A stretch of 64,000 nt of DNA. It comes from Methylomagnum ishizawai (lineage in GTDB: Bacteria > Pseudomonadota > Gammaproteobacteria > Methylococcales > Methylococcaceae). The position numbers were made by a program, and so were the translations under genes. Below, in pieces: positions 8,832 through 18,233 of this stretch. A model generated the notes under the pieces. It worked only from the letters and a program-made list of their open reading frames with translations. It searched no databases and was not told the DNA's origin. Position 1 is the stretch's first letter, and the number at the start of each line of letters is the position of its first letter. The stretch is from assembly GCF_900155475.1 (NCBI RefSeq), contig NZ_FXAM01000001.1, positions 731,501 to 795,500 of the forward strand, read 5' to 3'.

Positions 8832-9185
8832 ATGCAAAACGTCAAGACCCTCCAAGCCCGCGACGCCCTCAAGCCGGTCCTGGCCGTCCACGTGGAGGCC
8901 GATGATTCCTGGGATTGCTACTTGCATGGGGATGAATTGCCACCGGTGGCCGCGCCGATCCCTATCGCGGCCTGCTCGTCTTGGCAGTTGCGCCGGTATC
9001 TCAACCAGAGTGGGTTGAGGAACGCGGTGGATGCCTATATGGCGTCGGCGGACCAAGACACCCAGGATGGCTGGGCGACCGCTTCGGTGTTCCTCAGCAC
9101 CGATCCTTTTGTCGCGGCGGCGGCTGGCGCCCTCGGTCTCGACCCCTACGCCATCATCGGCGCCGCCTCGGAAATGGTGGGTTGA
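8832..9185 (+). CDS. Small tail-fibre-associated-type protein
   Basis: 117 residues. The C-terminal half (SSWQLRRYLNQSGLRNAVDAY, then QDGWATASVFLSTDPFVAA, with AAALGLD-like end) matches a pattern I know from small proteins encoded beside phage tail-fibre genes (RQARLALL...LLDAV...DSPLVAALAAALGL). It ends the 7730-9185 operon. Exact role unknown; probably an assembly helper or accessory. Confidence 0.6.
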   Translation: MQNVKTLQARDALKPVLAVHVEADDSWDCYLHGDELPPVAAPIPIAACSSWQLRRYLNQSGLRNAVDAYMASADQDTQDGWATASVFLSTDPFVAAAAGALGLDPYAIIGAASEMVG

Positions 9186-9198
9186 GCATCGCGTCCCC

Positions 9199-9207
9199 GG
9201 TCGTGAC
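9199..9207 (+). promoter_or_regulatory. GGTCGTGAC late-gene element 3
   Basis: Ends exactly 38 nt before the ATG at 9246; third + strand copy with this spacing. Confidence 0.6.
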
Positions 9208-9245
9208 TTGAAAATGCGGGCGGTTTCCCACGGACTGCCCGCGCC

Positions 9246-12200
9246 ATGCCTTCTATCATCCTGGTCTTCCCCTCCGGCAACCGCTATCCCATCCCGCCCG
9301 GGCATTACCGCTTCGATGACGCCCTGGCCAAGAGCCACGGGGCGGCCCCTGCCGGAAGCCGCTGGATCACGGTCCATCCCAACGGCCACGAAGAAAAGGG
9401 CGTCCCGGTCCTGGTCCAGGAACACAAACCCGGCTCCGGCGTGTACCACGTCATCGGCGGCGCGGGCGGCAAGCTCAACCACCTGCGCTTGCGCGGCCTG
9501 AAGCCCCAATCCGATTACAAGCAGCACGCCCGCGAACGCCTGAAGGAAAAGCAACTCGTCGCCAAGCAACAGCGCAAACGCGACCAGGAAAGCGGCATGG
9601 CCGAGGCCAAGAAAGCGGCCAAGGCCGGTGTCCTGGACCGCAAGCGACAGAAGCAGGGCGAGTTCATCAATACCGTGGCCCAGGCCATGGGCTGGAAGGA
9701 CCACGAGTTCAACGAAGCCGACCATGCCGACCTACCCGAGGCCGCGCAGAAGCAGGCCCGCGAACAGCATCACCGGGAAATGCTCAAGCGCGCCCACGAA
9801 GCCGTGAACCTGCAACGCGACCGGCTGGTATCGGATCAGGAGGCCCGCGCCGAGGCCGGTCTGGGCGGTGTGCCGCTGACCACCGAGGACCCCGACAAAC
9901 TATCCGTCGCCGACATCGACCCGGTGAAGCCCGAGGGCGCGGGGGGACTGGGTTATTCCACCGATTTCAAGGCCCGCGCCGAGACCATGGGGGCGACCGA
10001 CGAAGCCGTAAAGACCGAGGCCGCCCAGGTCAAGGCCGAACGGGAAGCCGGGAAGCCCAGGAAGGCGGAAGGGGAGGGTGGTGGTAAGAAAACCGCCGCC
10101 GGTGAAGGTGGGGGTACCGCCAAACCCAAGGGGACCGCCGGGAAGATCGCCCAGGCGTTGGAAACCCTCCGCGAGGAACCCGCCACGGCGCCCTTGAAGA
10201 AACTGGTGGACGCCAAGACCGCCGTGAAGCTGATGAAGGCGCAGAAGGCGCTCAAACTCACGGAAAAAGCCGCGGTCGACGCCAACAAGGACATTGATAA
10301 ATCCGACCGCATCAAGGCGTACAACCTTGAAGTGTCCGCCGATGATCCCGACCTGGATACCAAGGTCGCCGAAGACTTGGAAAACAACCTGCGCACCGCC
10401 GCCACCCGTTCATTCTTGGCGGAAGTCGCCGACAAGGACGAACAACAACTCCGGCGGCATATCGGTGTCGGCGCGTTCAACTCGATCAATTCCCTGGCCT
10501 TGGCCGCCGGGGGCGATGCGCTGGTGGACCGCTCCGTGGTGGATGTGCTGGGCATCGCGGGCGCGGCGCAAGTCCTGGCCCGGCGGCTGCACGCCGATAT
10601 GTCCAAGGCGGAAATCGAACAACTACAACAAGGCTTTGAGGATTGGCACGTAAACCATTACATGGAGACCTCCCAGGCCGTGCTGGACCAAGCCAAGGAA
10701 CTACAAAAGCGGGCGGCGGAAATGGCGCTGGACGAGGCCCACGACGGCCACGACCTCGCCGCCGGGAAGGAAGTTATGCGGCGCAAGCTGGCCGCCCTGG
10801 CGGAATCCGACAAAATCCTCGGCACCGCCCTGGGCGAGATGGAGGCCAACGCCGCGTTGGTCATGGCGCTGCGGCAGGGCAGGACCGATAAACCAGTCGA
10901 GGTGCCCCTGGGCGGCATCGGTGACGAGGACGCCATCCGGCAGGTCCGCGCCATCGGCTTGAAGCCCGGCGACTACAGCCTCGACCGGATCGGCACCAAC
11001 ACGGTGTTGACGGTGACGCCGGCGGGGCTGGACCGGCTGGCGAAGCCCATGGCCCGCGACGAGTTGACCCGCGTGCGCCGGAACCTGGACATCATCGAGG
11101 GCAAGCACGACGAGGACGACTGGCTCCCGATGGGCGTGGCGAACCGGCCCGACCTCGGGATGCCGGATTTGAAACCGGGCATCGCGCCCACCCTGGCGGA
11201 ACCCTTCCGGCCCGGCCCGGACCTTGCGCGGTCCATGCGCGACTATATCGGCGGGCGGATCGCGGATGGCGACAGCCCGGCGGACATCCTGGCGGACCTG
11301 CAATCGCAACCGATGATCGACAAGGCCGGGGCCGACCGTTACCGCGACTACATGGCGGCGCTGGATGCGGTGATGCCGCTCAAAGACCCGAAGACCGGCA
11401 AACTCCGGCCCGTGGAAGCACTCAAGCCGGAACTCGAAAAGATGGCCGACGAGTTCACGGCGTCGCGCCATGGCGGCACCCTGGCCCCACTGCACCGGCA
11501 ACGGTTCGAGGTGGACCAGAAGGCGGTGGATGCACTGCATCGGGCATTGGCCGCGCACCCCGAAGGCGTGGCCGCCTACAAGTCCATCGGGGAACTGACG
11601 AACCAAGATCAGCGGGCGCTACGGGAATTCTTCCATGCCAACATCGCCAAGGAGGACGTGGACGCGGCGGACCTGCGGCACCGGTTGGAGCGAGTCCAGG
11701 GCGAGGAACCCGAGAAGGAAGTCGAGGATATGTTCGGGGAGGTTTCCGAGAACCCCGATTGGCGGGAATGGAAAGCGCACCGGGACCAACTCGCCGAAAA
11801 GGTCAACGCCGCTTCGTTGACTTGGGACAAGTACGCCAAGATGATGCGCGGCCACACCCACGCCTACGCCTCGATCCAGGATTTGATCCGGTCGAACGTC
11901 GCGCAGAAGTTCGCCGAGGAACACAACCGCCTGCGCCCCGACGCGCCGCTCAAACTGGGTCGGGAGGTGATCCGCGGCAACCTGAACCACCTGGACGCCG
12001 TGGACCCCAAGGCCCGCGACGAACGGCTGGCGAAGGAACGCGCCCTGGTGGATTCCCTGCGGAACCGCGAGGGCGGCAAATACGCGGCGGGGTCGGTGGC
12101 CGACAAGCTGGATGCGGCGCGGGAACGGCAGGAGGCGTTCGGACAGGCGCAAATCGGCCTGTTCGGCGGGGAGGACGACCTGTTCGGCGATACTTCGCCC

Positions 12201-13913
12201 GCGATGAAGGCGAAACCACTCGGGGCCGATGAGCGCCATACCCTCGGCCATGCCGCCGAATCGCAAATCGCCCGGATGATGTCGATTGTGGGGCCGAATT
12301 TTCGGCCAGGGAAGCCCACCAAGATTTGGCGGCCCGTGATGGGGAGCCGCGATGCGGAAGGTGGGAAGAACAAGGATTTCGTGCGGCAACGGGCCATCAA
12401 GCACATCGTCGCGAACGAGCGGACGGTGCTGGCCGCCGGGGTGGGCACCGGCAAGACGCTCGTGGGCCTGGGTGCCTTCACCCACCTGCACGGCCAGGGC
12501 AAGGCCAAGCGCGGCCTATTCTTGGTGCCGTCGGCGGTGCAGTCGCAGTTTTCCGGGGAAGCCCTGCGCTACCTCGAACCCGGCAAGTTCAATTGGCACA
12601 TCGAACCCGGTGCCAGCCAGGCCGAACGCATCGCGGCCTACAAAGACCCGTCCAGGCACTTCGCGGTGATGACCCACGCGGGATTCCGCGACGACATGAT
12701 CCACCTGGGCGCGAAACACGCCGGCATCGACGAAAAGGCCATGTCCGAGCGCTTGGGCGCGATGAAACCGGCGGAGCGGCGGGCCTGGGCCAAGGGCGTG
12801 ATGGACAAGGAAGGGATCGATTTCGATTACCTGAACGTGGACGAGGGCGACAACCTCCTCAACCGGCGCGGGAAAGAGAATTCCACCCTGGCGAACGTGG
12901 TGGACTCGGTGTCGGCCCATACGCCCTATTACGTGTCGGCCTCGGCGGACCCGGTGAAGAACGACGTGTCGGAGTCGTTCGACGTGTTGGCGAAGATGGA
13001 CCCCGAGCGCTACAACGACCGCGCCGCGTTCCTGCGCCGCTACGGCCCGAACACGGAAGCCGCGCAGGAGGGCTTGAGGCGCGAAATGGCCCGCTACTGG
13101 TTCCCGGCCAGCGTGGAATCCGGCGTGAAGGCCGATAAGCGCGAGGAGCCAGTCGAGTTGACCCCGGACCAGCACGCCGCGCTCAAGGAGGTGTCGAAGC
13201 TGGCGGCGCGGGCCAGGATCGCCCGCATGGAAGGCAAGGTGGACGTGGACGCGCTCAGGCGGCTGTCGCCGACCTCGTTCCATGGCGTGCCGGAGGAGCG
13301 GCACGAGGCGCTTGCCAAGCAACTACAGGCCGGGCTGGGCATGGTGAAGGCGGCGGCCACGCGGCGGATCATCGACGCGCATCCCCAGGGGGCGAAGGTC
13401 GGGCGCATCGCCCAACTGGCGAAGGAGCGCAAGGGCAAGCCGGGCGTGGTGTTCGCGCACAGCCTGGACGCCGTGAACGCCATCGCCGACCGGCTCAAGC
13501 GGGAAGGGCATCGCGTGGTGACGCTGACCGGGGTGGATTCCGGCAAGGACAAGGACGCCAAGCGGCTGGCGTTCCAACCGGAGGCCGGGGAGGCGAAGGC
13601 CGATATTATGGTGGCTTCGGACGCGGCGGCGGCAGGGATCAACTTGCAGCGGGGACAATGGCTCGTGCATAGCGACGTGCCCGACACGGCCCGGACCCAC
13701 GCGCAGAGGTCGGGTCGGATCGACCGGGTGGGCCAAAGGAACGATGTGGAGTTGATCGACCTCGTTGCGAACCATCCAGCGGAACGGGCAGCGCGGGAAC
13801 GGCTCAAGACCAAGTATGGTTTGCGGGAGTTGATGACTTCGCCGATGGAGGGGCTGGATGATAGCGGTCTGGGTTATTTTCTCAGGCGGAGACAGGCGGA
13901 GCAGGGCGGGTAA
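9246..13913 (+). CDS. Giant polyvalent protein with SNF2-type helicase domain (DarB-like)
   Basis: 1555 residues. The N-terminal two thirds are helical, Ala/Lys/Glu-rich. The C-terminal third is a superfamily-2 helicase: GVGTGKT (Walker A, 1065-1071), DEGD in place of DEAH (1199-1202), VVFAHSLDAVNAIADRL, the SDAAAAGINLQ block, and QRSGRIDRVGQ (motif VI, about 1485). Phage proteins of this plan, such as P1 DarB, are packaged in the head and enter the host with the DNA to protect it; that role is inferred. Preceded by its own late element; neighbours are virion genes. Confidence 0.8.
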   Translation: MPSIILVFPSGNRYPIPPGHYRFDDALAKSHGAAPAGSRWITVHPNGHEEKGVPVLVQEHKPGSGVYHVIGGAGGKLNHLRLRGLKPQSDYKQHARERLKEKQLVAKQQRKRDQESGMAEAKKAAKAGVLDRKRQKQGEFINTVAQAMGWKDHEFNEADHADLPEAAQKQAREQHHREMLKRAHEAVNLQRDRLVSDQEARAEAGLGGVPLTTEDPDKLSVADIDPVKPEGAGGLGYSTDFKARAETMGATDEAVKTEAAQVKAEREAGKPRKAEGEGGGKKTAAGEGGGTAKPKGTAGKIAQALETLREEPATAPLKKLVDAKTAVKLMKAQKALKLTEKAAVDANKDIDKSDRIKAYNLEVSADDPDLDTKVAEDLENNLRTAATRSFLAEVADKDEQQLRRHIGVGAFNSINSLALAAGGDALVDRSVVDVLGIAGAAQVLARRLHADMSKAEIEQLQQGFEDWHVNHYMETSQAVLDQAKELQKRAAEMALDEAHDGHDLAAGKEVMRRKLAALAESDKILGTALGEMEANAALVMALRQGRTDKPVEVPLGGIGDEDAIRQVRAIGLKPGDYSLDRIGTNTVLTVTPAGLDRLAKPMARDELTRVRRNLDIIEGKHDEDDWLPMGVANRPDLGMPDLKPGIAPTLAEPFRPGPDLARSMRDYIGGRIADGDSPADILADLQSQPMIDKAGADRYRDYMAALDAVMPLKDPKTGKLRPVEALKPELEKMADEFTASRHGGTLAPLHRQRFEVDQKAVDALHRALAAHPEGVAAYKSIGELTNQDQRALREFFHANIAKEDVDAADLRHRLERVQGEEPEKEVEDMFGEVSENPDWREWKAHRDQLAEKVNAASLTWDKYAKMMRGHTHAYASIQDLIRSNVAQKFAEEHNRLRPDAPLKLGREVIRGNLNHLDAVDPKARDERLAKERALVDSLRNREGGKYAAGSVADKLDAARERQEAFGQAQIGLFGGEDDLFGDTSPAMKAKPLGADERHTLGHAAESQIARMMSIVGPNFRPGKPTKIWRPVMGSRDAEGGKNKDFVRQRAIKHIVANERTVLAAGVGTGKTLVGLGAFTHLHGQGKAKRGLFLVPSAVQSQFSGEALRYLEPGKFNWHIEPGASQAERIAAYKDPSRHFAVMTHAGFRDDMIHLGAKHAGIDEKAMSERLGAMKPAERRAWAKGVMDKEGIDFDYLNVDEGDNLLNRRGKENSTLANVVDSVSAHTPYYVSASADPVKNDVSESFDVLAKMDPERYNDRAAFLRRYGPNTEAAQEGLRREMARYWFPASVESGVKADKREEPVELTPDQHAALKEVSKLAARARIARMEGKVDVDALRRLSPTSFHGVPEERHEALAKQLQAGLGMVKAAATRRIIDAHPQGAKVGRIAQLAKERKGKPGVVFAHSLDAVNAIADRLKREGHRVVTLTGVDSGKDKDAKRLAFQPEAGEAKADIMVASDAAAAGINLQRGQWLVHSDVPDTARTHAQRSGRIDRVGQRNDVELIDLVANHPAERAARERLKTKYGLRELMTSPMEGLDDSGLGYFLRRRQAEQGG

Positions 13914-13942
13914 GTCCCATCCCGATAGTTCCCCACCCCCCA

Positions 13943-13951
13943 GGTCGTGAC
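13943..13951 (+). promoter_or_regulatory. GGTCGTGAC late-gene element 4
   Basis: Ends 39 nt before the ATG at 13991, close to the 38-nt class. Confidence 0.55.
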
Positions 13952-13990
13952 ATCACCTTACCCGGAAACCAACCGCCATAGCTTCCGGCC

Positions 13991-14209
13991 ATGACCCCCG
14001 ACGCCCTCCGCCAAGCCCTCGCCCAAAACGCCCGACACCGCGCCCACGCCTCCGCCAGCCTGGCGAAGATCGACCGCGCCGGACGGGACCGCCTCGCCGC
14101 CATCAACCAGCGCTTGGATGTCCTGCGTCCCATCGCCCTGACCGACCCCGAAGCCGCCGACGAGTACCAAGCCCTGGTCTTCGAGCGTGGCCGCATCCTC
14201 GCGATGTAG
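13991..14209 (+). CDS. Small helical phage protein, unknown
   Basis: 72 residues, nearly all helical and Ala/Arg-rich, no recognised family. It has a late element upstream and another directly after its stop, so it is its own small unit between the helicase gene and the prohead protease. Possibly a head-assembly accessory. Confidence 0.6.
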   Translation: MTPDALRQALAQNARHRAHASASLAKIDRAGRDRLAAINQRLDVLRPIALTDPEAADEYQALVFERGRILAM

Positions 14210-14220
14210 TGCCGCCGCCC

Positions 14221-14229
14221 GGTCGTGAC
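14221..14229 (+). promoter_or_regulatory. GGTCGTGAC late-gene element 5
   Basis: Ends 14 nt before the ATG at 14244, the same 14-nt spacing as at 36484 and 39922 on the other strand. It heads the capsid operon. Confidence 0.6.
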
Positions 14230-14243
14230 GCCACCATGGGCTC

Positions 14244-15134
14244 ATGCCAACCGCTCAACAACTCCTATCCGCCTGCCCCGACTTCCTGAGCATCGACCTG
14301 ATGCTCAAGGCCGAACTCGCGACCGAAGGCGGGAAGCGCTTCATCTATATCGAGGCCAGCAACGAAGCCATGGATCAGCAAGGCGAAGTGGTCTTGCAAA
14401 AAGCCTTGCGCGATTCATCGGACTGGTATTCCCGGTTCGGCAACCTCGATATCGACCACTACACCTTGATCGGCGCTAAAGCCGGTATCCCCGATTACAT
14501 GCTGTTCGAGATCGGCCAGCCCCGCGAGGTTTCGTTCCATGGTGTGAAAACCTTCGTCAAGGGCGAGATTTATTCCGGCCAGGGGCCGGCGGCGGAACGC
14601 GCCAATTATTTCTGGTCCAGCCTGACCGATATCAATCCCCCGGCCCGCTGGAAGCCCTCGGTCGGTGGCGCGGTACTGGAAAAATCCATCGCGGTGGACC
14701 CGGAAACCGGCATGAAGAAGGCGATGATCGGGAAAGTGCGCTGGACCAATATCGGGTTCTCCAAGAACCCCGTCAACCAGGATGTCCCCATGGTGTCCAC
14801 GGTGCCCTTCGACACCCTGGCGAAAAGCTGGGTGCCGGGCCTGGGCTACGACCTATCGAAGGCCCTGGATTCCACGGGCGCAACCACGAATACAGCCAGC
14901 CTGACCGGCGGCGCGGCCCTTGGGCGGCAGTCCTTGGACCGGAAGGCGCGCGGCTATTGGGACTTCCGGGACGCCTTCGCGGGCGACCTCGGCGAGGACC
15001 ACCGCAGATTCAAGACCCACGCCGATATGGTGCGCCATGCGGCCCACAAGTACGGCCTCGACGACGACCTGGCTTCCGAGTTCGTTGAGCGCTTCATGCA
15101 CGACTGGAAGACAGCAAGAGAGAAACGGCAATGA
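14244..15134 (+). CDS. Prohead maturation protease (predicted)
   Basis: 296 residues. The N-terminal pattern IEASNEAMDQQGEVV (about 36-50) followed by NLDIDHYT (His72) matches phage prohead serine proteases of the S78/XkdF kind; position just before scaffold and capsid supports this. Residues 206-233 (KALDST...LTGGAALGRQSLDR) are 21/28 identical to residues 38-65 of the major capsid protein, an unusual shared peptide. ATG overlaps no upstream gene; TGA overlaps the start of the scaffold gene. The catalytic Ser was not pinned down. Confidence 0.7.
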   Translation: MPTAQQLLSACPDFLSIDLMLKAELATEGGKRFIYIEASNEAMDQQGEVVLQKALRDSSDWYSRFGNLDIDHYTLIGAKAGIPDYMLFEIGQPREVSFHGVKTFVKGEIYSGQGPAAERANYFWSSLTDINPPARWKPSVGGAVLEKSIAVDPETGMKKAMIGKVRWTNIGFSKNPVNQDVPMVSTVPFDTLAKSWVPGLGYDLSKALDSTGATTNTASLTGGAALGRQSLDRKARGYWDFRDAFAGDLGEDHRRFKTHADMVRHAAHKYGLDDDLASEFVERFMHDWKTAREKRQ

Positions 15135-15754
15135 ACTTCGATTTCAACGCGATGATGGAAGAACTGGACCTGCTCAAGTCCCAGCGCGGCGACGGCGACG
15201 GCAAGATCAAGAAAGCCGCCGAAGAAGGCCACGAGGAACTGGATGGCGACGAGGACGGCAGCTACGGCGATGGCGGCGAGGACGACGGCTACATGGGCAA
15301 GTCCTTCGAGTTCGAGGTGGACGGCGAAAAGGTCCGCGGCTTCGACGCCACCGCGCTCGTCAAGTCCTTGCAGGACCGGCAGGCGGGCATCGCCGACGAA
15401 ATGCAGAAAGGCTTCGGCCAGGTCGCGGCCCTGCTCCAGGCGCAGACCGACCTCCTGAAGAGCCAGGGCGTGGAGATGGCGTCCCTCCGGGCGAAGGTCG
15501 CCGACCTGTCGGGCCAGGGCAAGGGGCGCAAGTCCGCCGTGGCCGTGCATGGGCGCGAGTCCCTGGACCCGCTCGCCAAGAGCCTGGGCGACGATGGCGG
15601 ATGGACCGTCGATACCCTGTTGGCGAAGGCCGACGCGCTGTTCGAGGCGGGCAAGCTGGGCACCACGGAATATCGCCAACTGGATGTCTGCGTCCGCAAT
15701 GGCATCCAGCCCGACGCCAAATTGCTCCGCAAGGTCGTGGCCACCCAGCTTTAA
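15131..15754 (+). CDS. Scaffold-like capsid assembly protein
   Basis: 207 residues; ATG overlaps the protease stop (ATGA). A very acidic Gly/Asp/Glu stretch (about 30-55), then a coiled-coil segment (about 75-135) and a helical C-terminus. This composition and the place between protease and major capsid protein are typical of phage scaffolds. No direct family match. Confidence 0.65.
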   Translation: MNFDFNAMMEELDLLKSQRGDGDGKIKKAAEEGHEELDGDEDGSYGDGGEDDGYMGKSFEFEVDGEKVRGFDATALVKSLQDRQAGIADEMQKGFGQVAALLQAQTDLLKSQGVEMASLRAKVADLSGQGKGRKSAVAVHGRESLDPLAKSLGDDGGWTVDTLLAKADALFEAGKLGTTEYRQLDVCVRNGIQPDAKLLRKVVATQL

Positions 15755-15787
15755 CCAGAACCGATCCCACAGAGAGGAACGACACTT

Positions 15788-17296
15788 ATGAATCCCACCA
15801 TCATCGCCCAATTACAGGGCTTGGCCGCCGGTTCGCTCGGCGGTATGGGAGGGCACGGATCGGCTTCCGGTTCGCTGTCCGATTTCGGCGACCTGTTCAA
15901 GGCGCTGGACTCCACCTCGGCGCAATCGGATGTGGCGCAGTTGACCGGCGGCGCGGCCTTGGGTATCCAATCGCTCGACCGCATCATGAAGTCCACGGTG
16001 TTCGACCAGAAACATATCGTGTTCTTCAAGGATTTGATGGCCACCAACGCCACCAACATCGTGGACGAATATACCCGCATGAATTCGGTGGGCGGGTTCC
16101 CCGGTGGTAGTTTCAACGCGCAAATGGGTACGGTCCGCTCGGCGACCGGCGACTACCAGCGCGAGGTCGGCATGGTGAAGTTCATCATGCAGCTCCGCCA
16201 GGTCGGGTTCGTGACCAACATCACGAACAACATCGCCGACGCCATGTCGGTCGAGGAAAACAACGGCGCCCTGTCCATCTTGCAGGACTTGGAATACGCC
16301 CTGTTCTACGGTCATTCCGCCGCCTGTCCGGTGCAGTTCGACGGCATCTTCAAACAGATCGACGATAGCATCGCCAGCGGCTACATCTCCGGCGAGCATA
16401 TCTACGACATGCAGGGCACCAGCCTGACCGATGTGGAGGCGTTCAACGCCATCAACTCGGCCATCATCGGCTATGGCTCCTGGGGTACGCCCACCGACGT
16501 GTACCTGCCGTCCAGTGTCCAGGGCGACCTCAACAGTGGGTTGGACCCCTCCTACCGCTGGAACCCGGACAACCAGAACCAGCCGATGATCGGCGGCCAT
16601 GTGCCGGGCATCCGCTTGACCCATGGCGTGTTGAAAACCCACATCGACACGTTCCTGCATGACGCGAACATGCCGATGATCAAGCCGTTCGAGGTGACGT
16701 ATTCGGCCTTCGCGAGCGCGTTGTCCACGATCACCCCGCAAGGCGTGGCCGCCGCCTGTGCATCCGATGCGTCCTCGCAGTTCACCGCTGGCCGCGCCGG
16801 TAATTATTACTACGCGGTCGAGGCCATCGACGCGCAGGGCCAGGGGTATAGCCCGGTGGTGAAGACCACGCAAACCGCCATCTCCGCCGGGCAGAAATGC
16901 ACGCTGACCATCACGGCCAGCAGCGCCGGGACCGAAACCGGCTACCGCGTTTTCCGGTCCCGCCAGGATGCGGCCAACACCACCGGCGACATGCGCCTCG
17001 TCGCCGTGGTTCCGAAGGCGGGTTCCACCACGACCTATGTGGACCTGAACCGCAATATTCCCGGCACCTTCTCCGCGCCCATCGTGGACTTGGAGCGGGC
17101 CTCCGATGCCATCGGTTGGCGGCAATTCCAGCCGATGATCAAGATTCCGCTGCCGTTCGGTATCGGGCTGATGCCGGTCTATTCCTGGTTCCAATTCTTG
17201 TTCGGCTATCTGCGGATCACCAATCCGAAGCGGCACGGGTATATCAAGAACATACTCCCGGCCAACGCGGCTTGGCGCCCGCACACGGACGAGTAA
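15788..17296 (+). CDS. Major capsid protein with Ig/Fn3-like insertion
   Basis: 502 residues, the largest structural protein after protease and scaffold. The Gly/Ser-rich N-terminus (about 14-30) is followed by the peptide shared with the protease (38-65). A Thr/Ser/Gly/Tyr-rich block about residues 328-425 (GNYYYAVEAIDAQGQGYSP, GTETGYRVFRS) has the look of an Fn3 or Ig-like domain inserted near the C-terminal part of the capsid fold. Aromatic C-terminus. RBS AGAGGAACGAC before the ATG. Identification rests on size, order and composition. Confidence 0.75.
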   Translation: MNPTIIAQLQGLAAGSLGGMGGHGSASGSLSDFGDLFKALDSTSAQSDVAQLTGGAALGIQSLDRIMKSTVFDQKHIVFFKDLMATNATNIVDEYTRMNSVGGFPGGSFNAQMGTVRSATGDYQREVGMVKFIMQLRQVGFVTNITNNIADAMSVEENNGALSILQDLEYALFYGHSAACPVQFDGIFKQIDDSIASGYISGEHIYDMQGTSLTDVEAFNAINSAIIGYGSWGTPTDVYLPSSVQGDLNSGLDPSYRWNPDNQNQPMIGGHVPGIRLTHGVLKTHIDTFLHDANMPMIKPFEVTYSAFASALSTITPQGVAAACASDASSQFTAGRAGNYYYAVEAIDAQGQGYSPVVKTTQTAISAGQKCTLTITASSAGTETGYRVFRSRQDAANTTGDMRLVAVVPKAGSTTTYVDLNRNIPGTFSAPIVDLERASDAIGWRQFQPMIKIPLPFGIGLMPVYSWFQFLFGYLRITNPKRHGYIKNILPANAAWRPHTDE

Positions 17297-17372
17297 CCGG
17301 TTCTGGCCACCGTCGGACCTTGCGGGCGGGGCTTGCCCCCGCCCCCTCTTTAACCACCGGAAGGATCGCGCG

Positions 17373-17597
17373 ATGCCCTACGTGCTTTGTACCCGCCCGA
17401 ACGCCTCGGGCAACATCAACGGATTCCCATTTGTCCCCCATCCGGGTGGCGGCATGGTCAGCGCCGACGATCTGCCGGAGGACGTGGTCGCCAATTTCCT
17501 GGCCATCCCAGGCTATTCGCGGGTGGCCCCGGCGGGTGGATCGGCCCCCGAGCCCGTGGCCGCCCCGTCGCCCCAGAAACCCGCCAAATCCAAGTAA
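17373..17597 (+). CDS. Small phage head protein, unknown
   Basis: 74 residues with GGAAGG upstream. The N-terminal YVLCTRPNASGNINGFPF block is like short proteins found after capsid genes in phages; the tail is Pro/Ala-rich. Function unknown, perhaps decoration or head completion. Confidence 0.6.
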   Translation: MPYVLCTRPNASGNINGFPFVPHPGGGMVSADDLPEDVVANFLAIPGYSRVAPAGGSAPEPVAAPSPQKPAKSK

Positions 17598-17608
17598 GGT
17601 AAGCCAGC

Positions 17609-18214
17609 ATGGGAAGCACCACCAAGCGGATTCCGCTCCTCATCCAGCAATTGAACCGCGCCATACTCGCCGCCCGCGACGTGCAACTCGGTACCCTGCT
17701 CAACGACATCATCACCCAGTTCAATGCGCTCCGGGCCGATGTGGCCGCGCTCCGCACGCGCATGAACACGGCTTCCCTGGCATCCGCCGGGCTGGCGATC
17801 AAGACATCCAGTTCCGCCGTGGTCAAGTACACCGGCACCATTTCCGCCATTGTCGCGGGCGTGCCGATCCGCAAGACCGCGGGCGACATGCCCGCCCTGG
17901 CCGGTACGCTGGCGACCGCCAAGAGCGCGGCCTGGGCGTTCTATATCGACGAGTCCGGCACGCTGTCGGTGTCCGCCAAGACCGCCGACAAGACCACCCA
18001 CGATCTGGCGTTGGCCGCGTTGCCCGCCAATCCCGACAACAAGGCGCTGGTGGGCTTCGTGGTCATCGACAACGCCACCGGCTCCAATTTCGTGGGCGGC
18101 ACCACGGCGCTGGACACCGCCAGCCTGACCGTGACCTATTACAACGCCATCGGCATGACGGCTTTCGTCGCCGTGCTGGCTTCGGCGGATTTGGCGGCAT
18201 TGAACGAGCGTTGA
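17609..18214 (+). CDS. Virion structural protein, unknown
   Basis: 201 residues: N-terminal helix with heptad character (about 5-50), then a Thr/Ala/Val-rich beta domain. Sits 11 nt after the previous gene and 19 nt before the connector gene, so it is co-transcribed with the head genes. Could be a head fibre or decoration protein; no family recognised. Confidence 0.6.
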   Translation: MGSTTKRIPLLIQQLNRAILAARDVQLGTLLNDIITQFNALRADVAALRTRMNTASLASAGLAIKTSSSAVVKYTGTISAIVAGVPIRKTAGDMPALAGTLATAKSAAWAFYIDESGTLSVSAKTADKTTHDLALAALPANPDNKALVGFVVIDNATGSNFVGGTTALDTASLTVTYYNAIGMTAFVAVLASADLAALNER

Positions 18215-18233
18215 TCGCCGATCCCACCGGGCC

